Positions 1 to 8,314 of a stretch of 64,000 bases of DNA are shown piece after piece. The DNA comes from Elioraea rosea. Its GTDB lineage: Bacteria; Pseudomonadota; Alphaproteobacteria; Acetobacterales; Acetobacteraceae. Under the pieces are notes generated by a model. It saw nothing but the letters and a program-made list of their open reading frames with translations. It searched no databases and was not told the DNA's origin. The position numbers and the translations under genes are program-made. The stretch's first letter is position 1; each line of letters starts with the position of its first letter. The DNA is taken from assembly GCF_007644105.1 (NCBI RefSeq), contig NZ_VFAC01000001.1, forward strand, positions 1 to 64,000, written 5' to 3'.

Positions 1-1004
1 GTCGCTTCCTCGCGCGCAGCGGCGGCGTCCTGCTCGGCCCTGTGCAGGAGCGCGGCCCGTTCCGCCTCCGCCGCGCGTGCCTCGGCCTCGCGTGCGGCGA
101 GTGCGGCGGCGGCCTCGTCCGTCGCGCGCCTGGCGCGGCGGATCACGAGCCACACCACCGCCGTCGCCGCGAACGCGGCCAAGCCGGAGACGGCGAGGAA
201 CTGAAGGAGCGCGCCGTGGCGGATCGCGGCGAGCTCTGCCCGCAGGACGGAGAGATCGGCGATCGTCTCCGTCCAGGCAAGCGGCGCGCCGTCGATGCCC
301 TTCAGGGTCAGTCGCGCAGGCTCCGCCGCGGGTCCTTCGGGAGTGGGAATGTTGCGGAGATCGGCGAGGGTCGCGCCATCGGCAAGCCGGGTGAACCGCA
401 CCGCCATCGACAGCGCCTCGTCGATGCCGGCGAGGGCGGATAGCGGGTCTGCCGTGATCGCGAGATAGCCCGCGAGCCGAAGCCCGCCGATCGGGGCGAG
501 CACGGTCAGCCGCGGCCGCCCGTCCGAGAGCCACGTGGCCTGGAGCAGGCGCAGCCGCTCCTGCCCCTCGCGCGACGCGGCCCGGGCGAGCAGGGCTGGG
601 TCGAGCGTTTCCGCCCCGCCCGGCCAGGCGGAGGCGACAGGCTTCATCTCGGCATCGAGGACCACGAGCCCGAGCATGGCGATGCGGCCGGAGCTGACCA
701 CGCCGCGCCGCCACTCCTCGGCAAGGATCGGGCCGAGCGCCTCGGCGTCGCGGCGCGCCAGGGCCTGGCGGATCGGCTGCGGCTGGGTGATCGCCTGGGC
801 GAGCGAGGCGACCTCGCCCGCATAGCGTTCCCAGGCATCGCCCGTGACGCGGACATCGAGCATCGATTGCGCGGAAGCGCGGCGGAAGGCGCTGAACGCC
901 TCGTCATACGCTCCGGTCATCCGCCAGCCGACACAGGCAGCGGACACGAGCACCACCGCATTCGCCAGGGCAAGCAGGGGCAGAAGCCCCATCCGGAATC
1001 GCAT
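1..1004 (-). CDS. Membrane-anchored sensor protein, N-terminal part (continues past window edge)
   Basis: About 334 codons are visible and the gene runs off the left edge. Residues ~5-26 are hydrophobic (first membrane segment), followed by a roughly 230-residue extracytoplasmic region. A second membrane segment lies around residues 262-286 (LLQFLAVSGLAAFAATAVV). After it the chain becomes an Ala/Glu/Arg-rich helix that looks like a coiled coil or HAMP-like linker. This layout fits a methyl-accepting chemotaxis protein or a sensor histidine kinase; the output domain that would decide lies outside the window. Start ATG at 1004 is chosen because AGGAG (1015-1019) sits about 10 nt upstream. Membrane topology is clear, family is inference. 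Confidence 0.6.
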   Translation of the reverse strand, partial: MRFRMGLLPLLALANAVVLVSAACVGWRMTGAYDEAFSAFRRASAQSMLDVRVTGDAWERYAGEVASLAQAITQPQPIRQALARRDAEALGPILAEEWRRGVVSSGRIAMLGLVVLDAEMKPVASAWPGGAETLDPALLARAASREGQERLRLLQATWLSDGRPRLTVLAPIGGLRLAGYLAITADPLSALAGIDEALSMAVRFTRLADGATLADLRNIPTPEGPAAEPARLTLKGIDGAPLAWTETIADLSVLRAELAAIRHGALLQFLAVSGLAAFAATAVVWLVIRRARRATDEAAAALAAREAEARAAEAERAALLHRAEQDAAAAREEA

Positions 1005-1079
1005 TGCCTGCCATCTCCTGAACCCGCAATAGGCGGACAGGGTGCGCGCGAGGCGTTAACGATCGGTACCGGGGCGGAC

Positions 1080-1580
1080 CTATCCTGGCAGGCCGGCGCA
1101 GCCGCGGCAGAGGCCTTCGACCTCCACCGTCGCGTGCGCGGGGCGGAAGCCTGCGCGGCGTGAGGCGGCGGCGAGGGCCGAACCCACCCCCGCATCCTCG
1201 ATTTCCTCCACGCCGCCGCAGCTCCCGCAGATCAGGAACTGCGCCGCATGCGCGTGGTCATGCTCGTGGCCATGATCGGCGCAGGCATCGGAACAGCCCA
1301 CGCGGCAGCCGATGAAGGCGTTGAGCCGCTCGATGCGGTGCACGAGCCGGTGTTCGGTGAGGAACTCGAGCGCTCGATAGACGGTCGGCGGCGCGGCCCC
1401 CGGGTGCGTCGTCTTCAGCCTGTCGAGCAGCGTGTAGGCGCCAAGCGGCACTGGGCTGTCGAGGATCAGACCGAGCACCTGGCGCCTCAGCGCGGTGAGC
1501 TTCGCCCCGCGCGCGGCGCAATGCTGCTCCGCCCGCTCGAGCGCGGCCTCCCCATCCCTCGCATCGGCCTCGGCTGCCAT
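1080..1580 (-). CDS. zur: Fur-family zinc uptake regulator Zur
   Basis: A 166-residue Fur-superfamily repressor. The N-terminal winged helix is evident ([17 protein letters not shown], residues ~64-80). It is followed by a His/Cys-rich sensing region ([13 protein letters not shown], ~103-115) and the two CxxC pairs of the structural zinc site (Cys118/Cys121 and Cys158/Cys161). Zur rather than Fur is favoured by the divergent partners, a hisI paralogue and a COG0523 GTPase that are typical zinc-limitation genes, and by a Zur-box-like palindrome 19 bases upstream of the start. An upstream-extended frame exists, but ATG at 1580 gives the normal family length. Zn-loaded Zur would repress the divergent operon and possibly itself. 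Confidence 0.85.
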   Translation of the reverse strand: MAAEADARDGEAALERAEQHCAARGAKLTALRRQVLGLILDSPVPLGAYTLLDRLKTTHPGAAPPTVYRALEFLTEHRLVHRIERLNAFIGCRVGCSDACADHGHEHDHAHAAQFLICGSCGGVEEIEDAGVGSALAAASRRAGFRPAHATVEVEGLCRGCAGLPG

Positions 1581-1598
1581 GGTGCGCGATCCTCCTCG

Positions 1599-1613
1599 CG
1601 TTATATTATATTG
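1599..1613. promoter_or_regulatory. Candidate Zur box between zur and hisI
   Basis: The 15-mer CGTTATATTATATTG is a 7-1-7 inverted repeat that fits the TGTTATA-N-TATAACA type Zur operator. The left arm matches 6 of 7 positions; the right arm keeps TATA and diverges at its end. It is the only strongly AT-rich patch in this GC-rich neighbourhood. It lies 19 bases from the zur start and 28 from the hisI start, so one site could control both directions. The motif is seen directly; Zur binding is inference. Confidence 0.6.
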
Positions 1614-1640
1614 ATCATCAGGAGACGCGAAGGACACGCC

Positions 1641-2066
1641 GTGCCCCCTTACGTTCCGCCGCCCGATGACGCCCGCGCGGCCCTGCTCGATGCGATGCGC
1701 TTCGATGCGAACGGGCTCGTCACCGCGATCGCCCAGGACGCCGCGACCGGCGAGGTGCTGATGCTCGCCTGGATGAACCGCGAGGCGGCGGCGGAGACGC
1801 TCGCCACAGGCCGCGTCTGCTACTGGAGCCGAAGCCGGGCCGCGCTCTGGCGCAAGGGCGAGACCTCCGGCCAGGCGCAGCGCCTCGTCGAGATGCGGCT
1901 CGACTGCGACGGCGATGCCGTGCTGCTTCTCGTCGAGCAGGACGGCGTTGCCTGCCACACCGGCCGCCGCTCCTGCTTCTTCACGGCGATCCGCGACGGG
2001 GCGGTGACGACGATCGCCGAGCCGCTCGCCGACCCCGCGGTGCTGTACGGCAGGCCGGGCGCATGA
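1641..2066 (+). CDS. hisI: Phosphoribosyl-AMP cyclohydrolase paralogue in a zinc-response operon
   Basis: A 141-residue HisI domain protein. HisI opens the ring of phosphoribosyl-AMP in histidine synthesis and needs Zn and Mg. The family motifs are intact: WMNREA (~44-49), YWSRSR (~61-66), the DCDGDA block with Cys89, and [10 protein letters not shown] with Cys105 and Cys112. These three cysteines are the zinc ligands of the family. GTG at 1641 is preferred because GAAGGA lies 6 nt upstream and the long upstream extension runs antisense through zur. The stop overlaps the next gene (ATGA), so the two are coupled. It is not among other his genes; its place behind a Zur box suggests a stress paralogue used when zinc is scarce. 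Confidence 0.85.
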   Translation: MPPYVPPPDDARAALLDAMRFDANGLVTAIAQDAATGEVLMLAWMNREAAAETLATGRVCYWSRSRAALWRKGETSGQAQRLVEMRLDCDGDAVLLLVEQDGVACHTGRRSCFFTAIRDGAVTTIAEPLADPAVLYGRPGA

Positions 2067-3196
2067 GCGCACTCATCCCCGTCACGGTGCTGACCGGCTT
2101 CCTCGGCAGCGGCAAGACGACGCTTCTCAACCGCCTGCTCCGCCGCCCCGAGCTCGCACGCACCGCCGTGCTCATCAACGAGTTCGGCGAGATCGGGCTC
2201 GACCACCTGATGGTCGAGAAGGTCGATGGCGATGTGGTGCTCCTCTCCTCGGGATGCCTCTGCTGTACGGTGCGCGGCGAGCTCGTCGACAGTCTGCGCC
2301 GCCTCGCCGCCCGCGCCGATGCGGGTGAGATCTCGTTCGACCGCGTGGTGATCGAGACGACGGGCCTCGCAGACCCCGCGCCCATCCTGCACACGCTGAT
2401 GGCGGAGCCCGACATCGTATCGCGCTACAGGCTCGACGGCATCGTCACCACGGTCGATGCCGTGACGGGGGCAGCGACGCTCGACGCGCAGCCCGAAAGC
2501 GTGAAGCAGGCCGCAGTGGCCGACCGCCTGGTCCTGACCAAGACAGACCTCGCCGGCTCCGAGGTGCTGGCCGACCTCTCGCTCAGGCTCGCGCGGCTGA
2601 ACCCCGGCGCGCGGCGCGTCACCGCGACGATGGGAGAGCTCGAGCCGGCCGCGATCCTTCACGCCGGGCTGTTCGATCCCTCGCGCAAGATCCCCGACGT
2701 CGCCGCCTGGCTGAACGCCGAGGCCTATGGGGGGCACGCGCATGGCCACCATCACGACCACCATCACCCCCACGGCCACGAGCATCGCCACGACCACCAC
2801 CACCATCACGCGGAGGGGCAGGACGCGCATGACCGGAACCGCCACGATGCGCGCATCCACTCCTTCTGCCTGACCTTCGAGGAACCGCTCCACTGGCCGG
2901 GGCTCGCCACCTGGCTCGAGATGCTGATCGCCACCCGCGGGGAATCGCTCCTCCGCATCAAGGGCATCCTCGACATCGTGGGCCAGGACCGGCCGATCGC
3001 CCTGCACGGCGTGCAGCACCTTCTCCACCCGCCCGCACCGCTCCCCGAATGGCCGAAGCGAGAGGACGGGACGGAGGACCGCCGCTCGCGCATCGTCTTC
3101 ATCGTCCGCGACCTGGATCGCGCGGTGATCGAGGATGGGCTGGTTGCCTTCAACACGGCCGCCGCGCAGGAGGCGGCGATCAGGGAAAGGCGCTAA
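2063..3196 (+). CDS. COG0523 (CobW/ZigA-type) zinc metallochaperone GTPase
   Basis: A 377-residue G3E-family GTPase. The Walker A motif GFLGSGKT is at residues 12-19, the metal-binding CLCC motif of COG0523 proteins at 65-68, [10 protein letters not shown] forms the switch/Walker B region, and LTKTDL resembles the guanine-recognition motif. A very His-rich insert (codons ~223-255, many HGH/HHH clusters) precedes the C-terminal CobW_C domain and could hold several zinc ions. It is translationally coupled to hisI and lies downstream of a Zur-box candidate. The family delivers metal to client enzymes at the cost of GTP; here the HisI paralogue is the obvious client candidate. It resembles ZigA/YciC more than CobW, since no cobalamin genes are near. 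Confidence 0.88.
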   Translation: MSALIPVTVLTGFLGSGKTTLLNRLLRRPELARTAVLINEFGEIGLDHLMVEKVDGDVVLLSSGCLCCTVRGELVDSLRRLAARADAGEISFDRVVIETTGLADPAPILHTLMAEPDIVSRYRLDGIVTTVDAVTGAATLDAQPESVKQAAVADRLVLTKTDLAGSEVLADLSLRLARLNPGARRVTATMGELEPAAILHAGLFDPSRKIPDVAAWLNAEAYGGHAHGHHHDHHHPHGHEHRHDHHHHHAEGQDAHDRNRHDARIHSFCLTFEEPLHWPGLATWLEMLIATRGESLLRIKGILDIVGQDRPIALHGVQHLLHPPAPLPEWPKREDGTEDRRSRIVFIVRDLDRAVIEDGLVAFNTAAAQEAAIRERR

Positions 3197-3450
3197 CGGC
3201 CTTCCTTCAGCTTGACCCAGAGGATCGCGAGGGCGAGCGCAAGCGTGACGGTGTTGGCGAGGATGAGGCCGGGCGCAGACTTCATCAGCCCGTAGGCAAG
3301 CCACATCGCAAGCCCGAGGCAGAACAGAAGCAGCATCGGCAGGGCGAAATCCCCGGCACTCCTGGTGCGCAGCGTCTTCCAGGCCTGGGGAACGAAGGCA
3401 ACCGTCGTCAGCACCCCGGCGACCACGCCGATCCCCTCCGTGACGTCCAC
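3193..3450 (-). CDS. SemiSWEET (PQ-loop) small membrane transporter
   Basis: An 85-residue protein with three hydrophobic segments (~6-23, 36-54, 60-78) and the PQ motif [16 protein letters not shown] after the first helix. This is the SemiSWEET layout, in which a homodimer forms a bidirectional sugar pore. The length is typical of the family. It converges on the COG0523 gene with a 4-base overlap of stop regions and is otherwise unlinked. The substrate cannot be read from the sequence. Confidence 0.85.
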   Translation of the reverse strand: MDVTEGIGVVAGVLTTVAFVPQAWKTLRTRSAGDFALPMLLLFCLGLAMWLAYGLMKSAPGLILANTVTLALALAILWVKLKEGR

Positions 3451-3501
3451 GCACCAACCCCTTCATTGCCGACAGGCGCGGCGCACTCTAAGCATGGGGC
3501 C

Positions 3502-4116
3502 ATGGATGGCGATACGCTGAAGGTCGAAACCCTGACCGGCCCCGCGCTCCTTCCTCACCTGAAGGACCTCGCGCGGCTGCGGATCGCCGTGTTCCGCGAA
3601 TACCCCTACCTGTACGAGGGCGACCCGGCCTACGAGGCCTCCTACCTCGCCCGCTACACGCGCGATGGCGGCGCGGTCGTTCTGGTGCGCGACGGGGCCG
3701 AGGTGGTCGGCGCGGCGACGTGCCTGCCGCTGGCCGCCGAGGCCGACATGATCCGCGCTCCGTTTCACGACCATGGGCTCGACTGCGAGCGGTTCTTCTA
3801 TTTCGGCGAGTCCGTTCTTCTTCCCGAATATCGTGGCCGCGGCATCGGCCACGCCTTCTTCGATGCCCGAGAGAAGCACGCCGCGTCGTGGACGGGCACG
3901 ACCCATGCCTGCTTCTGCGCCGTCGTCCGGCCAGAGGGCGATGCGCGGCGGCCGCAGGGCTACCGGCCGCTGGACGGGTTCTGGCGCCGCCGCGGCTACG
4001 TTCCCTATCCGCGCCTCGTCTGCCACATGGCCTGGCGGGAGATCGGCGGCGAGGCGGAGTGCCGGCACGACCTCTCCTTCTGGATCCGCTCACTCGGCGA
4101 CGCGCCTCTGCCGTGA
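3502..4116 (+). CDS. GNAT family N-acetyltransferase
   Basis: A 204-residue acetyltransferase-fold protein. The acetyl-CoA pyrophosphate loop is visible as PEYRGRGIGHAFF, preceded by the strand GESVLLPE and followed by RRRGY(VPYP), the usual C-terminal GNAT strand-loop. ATG at 3502 is chosen; an upstream-extended frame runs through unrelated sequence. Its stop overlaps the GTG start of the nitrilase-family gene, so the two are coupled. The same pair of domains is fused in single proteins of the Bacillus YhcX type, so these two gene products may act together. The acceptor substrate is unknown. Confidence 0.8.
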   Translation: MDGDTLKVETLTGPALLPHLKDLARLRIAVFREYPYLYEGDPAYEASYLARYTRDGGAVVLVRDGAEVVGAATCLPLAAEADMIRAPFHDHGLDCERFFYFGESVLLPEYRGRGIGHAFFDAREKHAASWTGTTHACFCAVVRPEGDARRPQGYRPLDGFWRRRGYVPYPRLVCHMAWREIGGEAECRHDLSFWIRSLGDAPLP

Positions 4117-4997
4117 CGCGCCCCCTTCGCCTTGCGGCCCTCGCCTGGCCCGTCGGCCGCGAGGACGGCTTCGCCGCGAAGCTCGACCATTGGTGCGAGA
4201 CCGCGCGCCGGGAGCGCGCCGATCTTCTGCTTCTTCCCGAGTACGCCCCCTGCGAAGGCGCCTTCGCCCGCGGAGGCGGCTCCGCCATGGCCGAGCGCGA
4301 CGCCGCGGCGGACGAGGCCGATCGGCTCGTCGCGGAGATGGCCGCGGCGGCCGCGCGGCACGGGCTGTGGATCGCCGGCGGCACGGTGCTGCGGCGGAAC
4401 GATGCCGGGGGCATCGTCAATGCCTGCCCGCTCGTCTCCCCCGCCGGGGTCGCGGGGTTTCAGGAGAAGCGCACCCGCACGGGGTTCGAGCGCGCGTCCT
4501 GGACGCTCGTGCCAGGCGGCTGGCCAGCCGTGTTCGACACGCCCTGGGGGCGCCTGGGCATCGCCGTCTGCTACGACGTCGAGTTCCCCCCACTCGTTCG
4601 CGCGCAGGTCGAGGCCGGGGCCTGGGCCGTCCTCGTTCCCGCCTCCACCGACACGCCGAATGGGGCGACGCGCGTCACCGTCTCCGCCCGCGCCCGGGCG
4701 ATCGAGAACCAGGTCTTCGTCGCCGTCGCGCCGACGGTCGGGGCGATGGCGGGATGCGAGAGCCTCGATGCGAACACCGGGCGCGCGGGCATCTACGGCC
4801 CGGCCGATCGCGGCTTCGCAGAGGACGGCATCATCGCCGAGGCGGCAACGGATGCCCCGGGCCTCGTGCTCGCGACCCTCGACCCCGCCGGCCTCGAGGC
4901 AGTGCGGCGGGAGGGCGCGGTGCTGAACCACGCGGACTGGCCCCCCGTCCCCGTTCCCCCATGCCCCGTCATTCACAGTCCGGACCGTTCCGCATGA
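4113..4997 (+). CDS. Carbon-nitrogen hydrolase (nitrilase superfamily amidase)
   Basis: A 294-residue nitrilase-superfamily enzyme with the complete catalytic triad: Glu43 in LLPEYAP, Lys119 in QEKRTRT and Cys153 in AVCYDVEFP. The fold length is normal. GTG at 4113 overlaps the GNAT stop (GTGA), and the stop overlaps the ATG of the M20 gene. Members hydrolyse amide C-N bonds such as omega-amides or N-acyl amino acids. With a GNAT upstream and an M20 deacylase/peptidase downstream, a role in N-acylated amine or amino-acid turnover is plausible but is inference. Confidence 0.85.
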   Translation: MTRPLRLAALAWPVGREDGFAAKLDHWCETARRERADLLLLPEYAPCEGAFARGGGSAMAERDAAADEADRLVAEMAAAAARHGLWIAGGTVLRRNDAGGIVNACPLVSPAGVAGFQEKRTRTGFERASWTLVPGGWPAVFDTPWGRLGIAVCYDVEFPPLVRAQVEAGAWAVLVPASTDTPNGATRVTVSARARAIENQVFVAVAPTVGAMAGCESLDANTGRAGIYGPADRGFAEDGIIAEAATDAPGLVLATLDPAGLEAVRREGAVLNHADWPPVPVPPCPVIHSPDRSA

Positions 4998-6202
4998 CCG
5001 ACCATGACCTGATCCTCCGTACCGCCACCGCCCTGATCGCGATCCCCTCCGAGACGCCGCCGGGCGACACGCGCGCGGTGGCGGACGAGGCCGCCCGCAT
5101 CCTCGGCGCGATCGACGGCGTTTCGGTGAGCCGGCATGTGAAGCGCGAGCCGGTGCACAACCTCGTCGCCGTCCTGAAGGGCGCGCGGCCCGGCCGGCGC
5201 ATCGTGCTCTCGGGCCATCTCGACACCTATCCGGCGGGCGAGGCATCACGCTGGACCTCGCCGCCCTACGCCCCCTCGGTGCGCGAGGGCAGGCTCTACG
5301 GGCGCGGTGCAGCGGACATGAAGGGCGGCATCGCCGCCACCGTCGCCGTGCTCGCCGCCCTCTCCGCCAGGCGGGACTGGGCCGGAGAGGTCGTGCTCGC
5401 GCTCGCGGGCGACGAGGAGAGCATGGGCAAGGACGGTTCGGCCTTCCTTCTCGAGACGGTGCCGGAGGTGCGCGGCGAATGCTGCATCGTGACCGATGCG
5501 GGAAGCCCCGGCGTGATCCGCTTCGGCGAGAAGGGCATGGTGTGGCTGACGCTTCGCGCCACCGGCCGCCCGGCGCACGGGGCGCATGTACATCGCGGCG
5601 AGAACGCGGCCGAGGCGGTGATGGAGGCCGCGCGGCGCATCCTCGCGCTCCGTGACCGGCCCGTGACGCTTCCCGCCGAGGTCGCCGCCGCCATCGAGGC
5701 GGCGAAGCCCGTCAGCGAGCCACTCGGCGGCGCGGGCGAGGCAGCGACGCTGTCGCGCATCACCGTCAACCTCGGCCGGATCGTCGCGGGAACGAGCCCC
5801 AACCTCGTGCCGGACACGGCAGAGGCAGGCTGCGACATCCGCGTGCCTCCGGGTGTGACGACGGCGGAGGTGATCGCCGCGGCGAAGGCCGCCATCGCCG
5901 ACCTTCCTTCCGTGACGATGACGGTCGATGTCGCGTGGGAACCGACCGTCACGCCGCCCGCGCACCCGGTGTTCGCTGCACTCGCCGACGCGGCTGCCCC
6001 GGTTCTCGGATCGCGGCCGGTTCTCAACATGCGGGTCGGCGCCTCCGATGCGCGGCTGTTCCGTCTCGCCGGCATCCCCACCGCCGTGTTCGGCCCGACA
6101 CCGCACGGCATGGGCGGCGGAGACGAGAATGTCGAGCTCGCCGAGCTCTTCGCGGTCGCCGATGCGCTCGAGGGGGCGGTTCGCCGCCTTCTCGCCGAAT
6201 GA
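4994..6202 (+). CDS. M20 family metallopeptidase/deacylase (ArgE/DapE type)
   Basis: A 402-residue di-zinc hydrolase of the ArgE/DapE/CPG2 group. The metal site is intact: His75 and Asp77 in SGHLDTYP, Asp108 in GRGAADMKGG, and the Glu pair of GDEES (~141-142). The dimerisation insert occurs where expected (GEKGMVWLTLRATGRPAHGAH). ATG at 4994 is selected over a long upstream frame because it overlaps the preceding stop and starts the family homology. Such enzymes cleave N-acyl groups or C-terminal residues from small substrates. The gene is coupled on both sides, upstream to the amidase and downstream to lpxB. Confidence 0.85.
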   Translation: MTDHDLILRTATALIAIPSETPPGDTRAVADEAARILGAIDGVSVSRHVKREPVHNLVAVLKGARPGRRIVLSGHLDTYPAGEASRWTSPPYAPSVREGRLYGRGAADMKGGIAATVAVLAALSARRDWAGEVVLALAGDEESMGKDGSAFLLETVPEVRGECCIVTDAGSPGVIRFGEKGMVWLTLRATGRPAHGAHVHRGENAAEAVMEAARRILALRDRPVTLPAEVAAAIEAAKPVSEPLGGAGEAATLSRITVNLGRIVAGTSPNLVPDTAEAGCDIRVPPGVTTAEVIAAAKAAIADLPSVTMTVDVAWEPTVTPPAHPVFAALADAAAPVLGSRPVLNMRVGASDARLFRLAGIPTAVFGPTPHGMGGGDENVELAELFAVADALEGAVRRLLAE

Positions 6203-7338
6203 CGCTTCTCTACCTCGTCGCCGGCGAGGCATCGGGAGACAATCTCGGCGCGCGGCTGATGGAGGCGCTTGCCGCGCGCGATCCCTCCATCCGGTTCGCG
6301 GGCATCGGCGGCCCGCGGATGCAGGAGCGCGGCCTCGCCTCCCTCTTCCCGATGGAGGAGCTGTCTCTGATGGGCCTTGCCGAGGTGCTTCCCTCGCTCG
6401 CGCGGCTGATACGCCGCATGGGCGAGACGGAGGCAGACATCCTCGCGAAGCGCCCCGCGGCGCTGGTCACAATCGACGCGCCGTCCTTCACGCTTCGGCT
6501 TGCAGGGCGCGTCCGCCCGAAGGGCATACGCACCATCCACTACGTTGCCCCGCAGGTCTGGGCCTGGCGGCCGTGGCGGGTGAAGCGCATCGCGCGCGCG
6601 GTCGACCGGCTTCTGTGCCTGCTGCCCTTCGAACCTGCGTTCTTCGCCCGCGCCGGCATCGAGGCACAGTTCGTCGGACATCCGATCCTCGAAGGCGTCG
6701 AGCAGGGCGACGGTGCTGCGTTCCGGGAGCGTCACGGGATCGGCGCAGACGCGCCGGTTCTCGCAGTGATGCCCGGAAGCCGCGGCGGCGAGCTCACGCG
6801 ACACCTGCCCGTGTTCGGCGAGGCGATCGGCCTGCTGCGTGGACGCGTGCCAGGTCTCGCGCCCGCCGCGCTCGTCCTGCCGCGCCACGCCGCGCGCATC
6901 GCCTCCGCCTGGCCCGACGTCACGCTCGTCGACACGGAGGCGGGCAAGCGCGATGCGCTGGCTGCCGCGACGGCCGCGCTCGTGAAATCGGGCACGTCCT
7001 CGCTCGAGGTCGCGCTCGCGGGCGTGCCGCAGGTCGTCGCCTACAAGGTGAACCCGCTCACCGCGGCGATCGTGCGGCGGCTGGTGAAGGTCGGGCACGC
7101 CTCGCTCGTGAACCTGCTCGCGAGCCGCCCTGCCATCCCGGAGCTGATCCAGGAAGCCTGCACGCCTGAGCGACTTGCCGGGGCGCTCGCACCGTTGCTG
7201 ACGGACCAGATGGCGTCAACGGCCCAGCGTGCGGCCTATGCGGAACTTCGCGCCGCCCTCTCCGCGCCCGGCGGAGCTGCACCGAGCGAGGCGGCGGCGG
7301 AGGCCGTGCTAGCGGCCATCAGGCAGCCGCGCGCCTGA
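6199..7338 (+). CDS. lpxB: Lipid-A-disaccharide synthase LpxB
   Basis: A 379-residue family GT19 glycosyltransferase that joins UDP-2,3-diacylglucosamine and lipid X into the lipid A disaccharide at the inner membrane. Signature segments are VAGEASGDNLGARLM at the N-terminus, DAPSFTLRLA, HYVAPQVWAWRPWR, FVGHPILE, MPGSRGGEL and the donor-site stretch KSGTSSLEVALAGVPQVVAYK. Length is normal. The start overlaps the M20 stop (ATGA), so it appears to be expressed from the GNAT-amidase-M20 transcript. lpxD, fabZ and lpxA, the usual neighbours, are absent here. It converges with the DUF2955 gene, overlapping by 20 bases. Confidence 0.95.
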   Translation: MTLLYLVAGEASGDNLGARLMEALAARDPSIRFAGIGGPRMQERGLASLFPMEELSLMGLAEVLPSLARLIRRMGETEADILAKRPAALVTIDAPSFTLRLAGRVRPKGIRTIHYVAPQVWAWRPWRVKRIARAVDRLLCLLPFEPAFFARAGIEAQFVGHPILEGVEQGDGAAFRERHGIGADAPVLAVMPGSRGGELTRHLPVFGEAIGLLRGRVPGLAPAALVLPRHAARIASAWPDVTLVDTEAGKRDALAAATAALVKSGTSSLEVALAGVPQVVAYKVNPLTAAIVRRLVKVGHASLVNLLASRPAIPELIQEACTPERLAGALAPLLTDQMASTAQRAAYAELRAALSAPGGAAPSEAAAEAVLAAIRQPRA

Positions 7339-8311
7339 GCCCTGCCTCGCGTGGGCTGAACAGCCAGAGCACGACGGCGCCGTAGGCGAGACCGATCGTC
7401 ACCCCGGCGATGCGGATGCCGAGGCGCTCCTCGGTATTCTCGAACAGCAGCGAGGTTCCCTCCCCGAGCAGGATCGAGAATGCGTTCAGCGACTTGAGCC
7501 ACATGGTCGCCTCCGGGCCGCCGCGCGCGAAGCGCCGCGCCATCGCCCAGGCGAGCAGGAGCGTCGTCGCGAACAGCACGGGGAGGCTCGGCGCCAGGCC
7601 AAGGAGTTCCCAGGCAAGCCAAGCCGCACCGCCCCCGATCAGCGCGGCGCCGAAGCGGGCATACGCCACGGCATCCGGCCCGGCGCCGTCGGCGCGCAGC
7701 GAGAGGAGCACGCTGATCAGCAGCGCGCCTTTCGCTGGCGGATTCATCCAGGCCGCGAGGACGACCGCGACGAGCAGCGCCGCGGCGGCGATTCCCGGCG
7801 AGACAGGCGCAAGCCTTGGCGCGTGCGATCGGGGAGCCGCAGGGGGCTCGGGCAGCAGGGTCCGCGCCGCCATGACGGCACCGACGCCGATGGCAATGTT
7901 CACGCAGAGCCACCAGGCGAGATCCGTGGCGAGTTCCTCAGCGCGGACGAGCACGACCGGCAGCACCGAGAAGACGATCAGCACCAGCACGCTTGGGACG
8001 CCGCGGCGCGGGTCGCGCGCGAGCGCGAACCCGAACCGGAACACCGCGAACTGCAGCACGGCGAGGGCGAGCGGAAGCCCATGCAGCCACTGCGTCGCGA
8101 AGCCCGCCGCGATGGCGAGCGCCCAGGCCAATGGCGGCAGGACGAGCAGGGCGGCGATGCGGGCGGGCGGTGCGGAAGCGATCGCCGCCGCCGCGAGCGG
8201 TGCCATGAAAGACAGTTCGGCCGAAGCATGGCTCGCTTCCGCGCCGGCGAAAGCGATCGCCATCGCGAGTGCGATGCGTGCAGCCCGCCGATCCGGATGC
8301 TCAGCCGTCAC
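7319..8311 (-). CDS. DUF2955/FUSC-like inner-membrane efflux component
   Basis: A 330-residue, strongly hydrophobic protein with about ten membrane segments grouped in two clusters, separated by a Pro-rich linker (LLPEPPAAPRSHAPRLAP) near the middle. This two-bundle topology matches DUF2955 proteins, relatives of the aromatic-acid exporter/FUSC family. The gene starts 3 bases after the HlyD stop, and such proteins are regularly paired with a HlyD-type adaptor. Together they would form an inner-membrane efflux pump. The substrate is unknown; no outer-membrane factor is encoded nearby. Confidence 0.7.
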   Translation of the reverse strand: MTAEHPDRRAARIALAMAIAFAGAEASHASAELSFMAPLAAAAIASAPPARIAALLVLPPLAWALAIAAGFATQWLHGLPLALAVLQFAVFRFGFALARDPRRGVPSVLVLIVFSVLPVVLVRAEELATDLAWWLCVNIAIGVGAVMAARTLLPEPPAAPRSHAPRLAPVSPGIAAAALLVAVVLAAWMNPPAKGALLISVLLSLRADGAGPDAVAYARFGAALIGGGAAWLAWELLGLAPSLPVLFATTLLLAWAMARRFARGGPEATMWLKSLNAFSILLGEGTSLLFENTEERLGIRIAGVTIGLAYGAVVLWLFSPREAGLRRAAA

Positions 8312-8314
8312 CGC

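Noticed and set aside
1820-3466. 548-codon minus-strand open frame opposite the COG0523 gene
   Set aside because: Shadow of the GTPase and hisI genes; no family motifs, and repetitive Val/Met runs are just the reverse of the His codon cluster.
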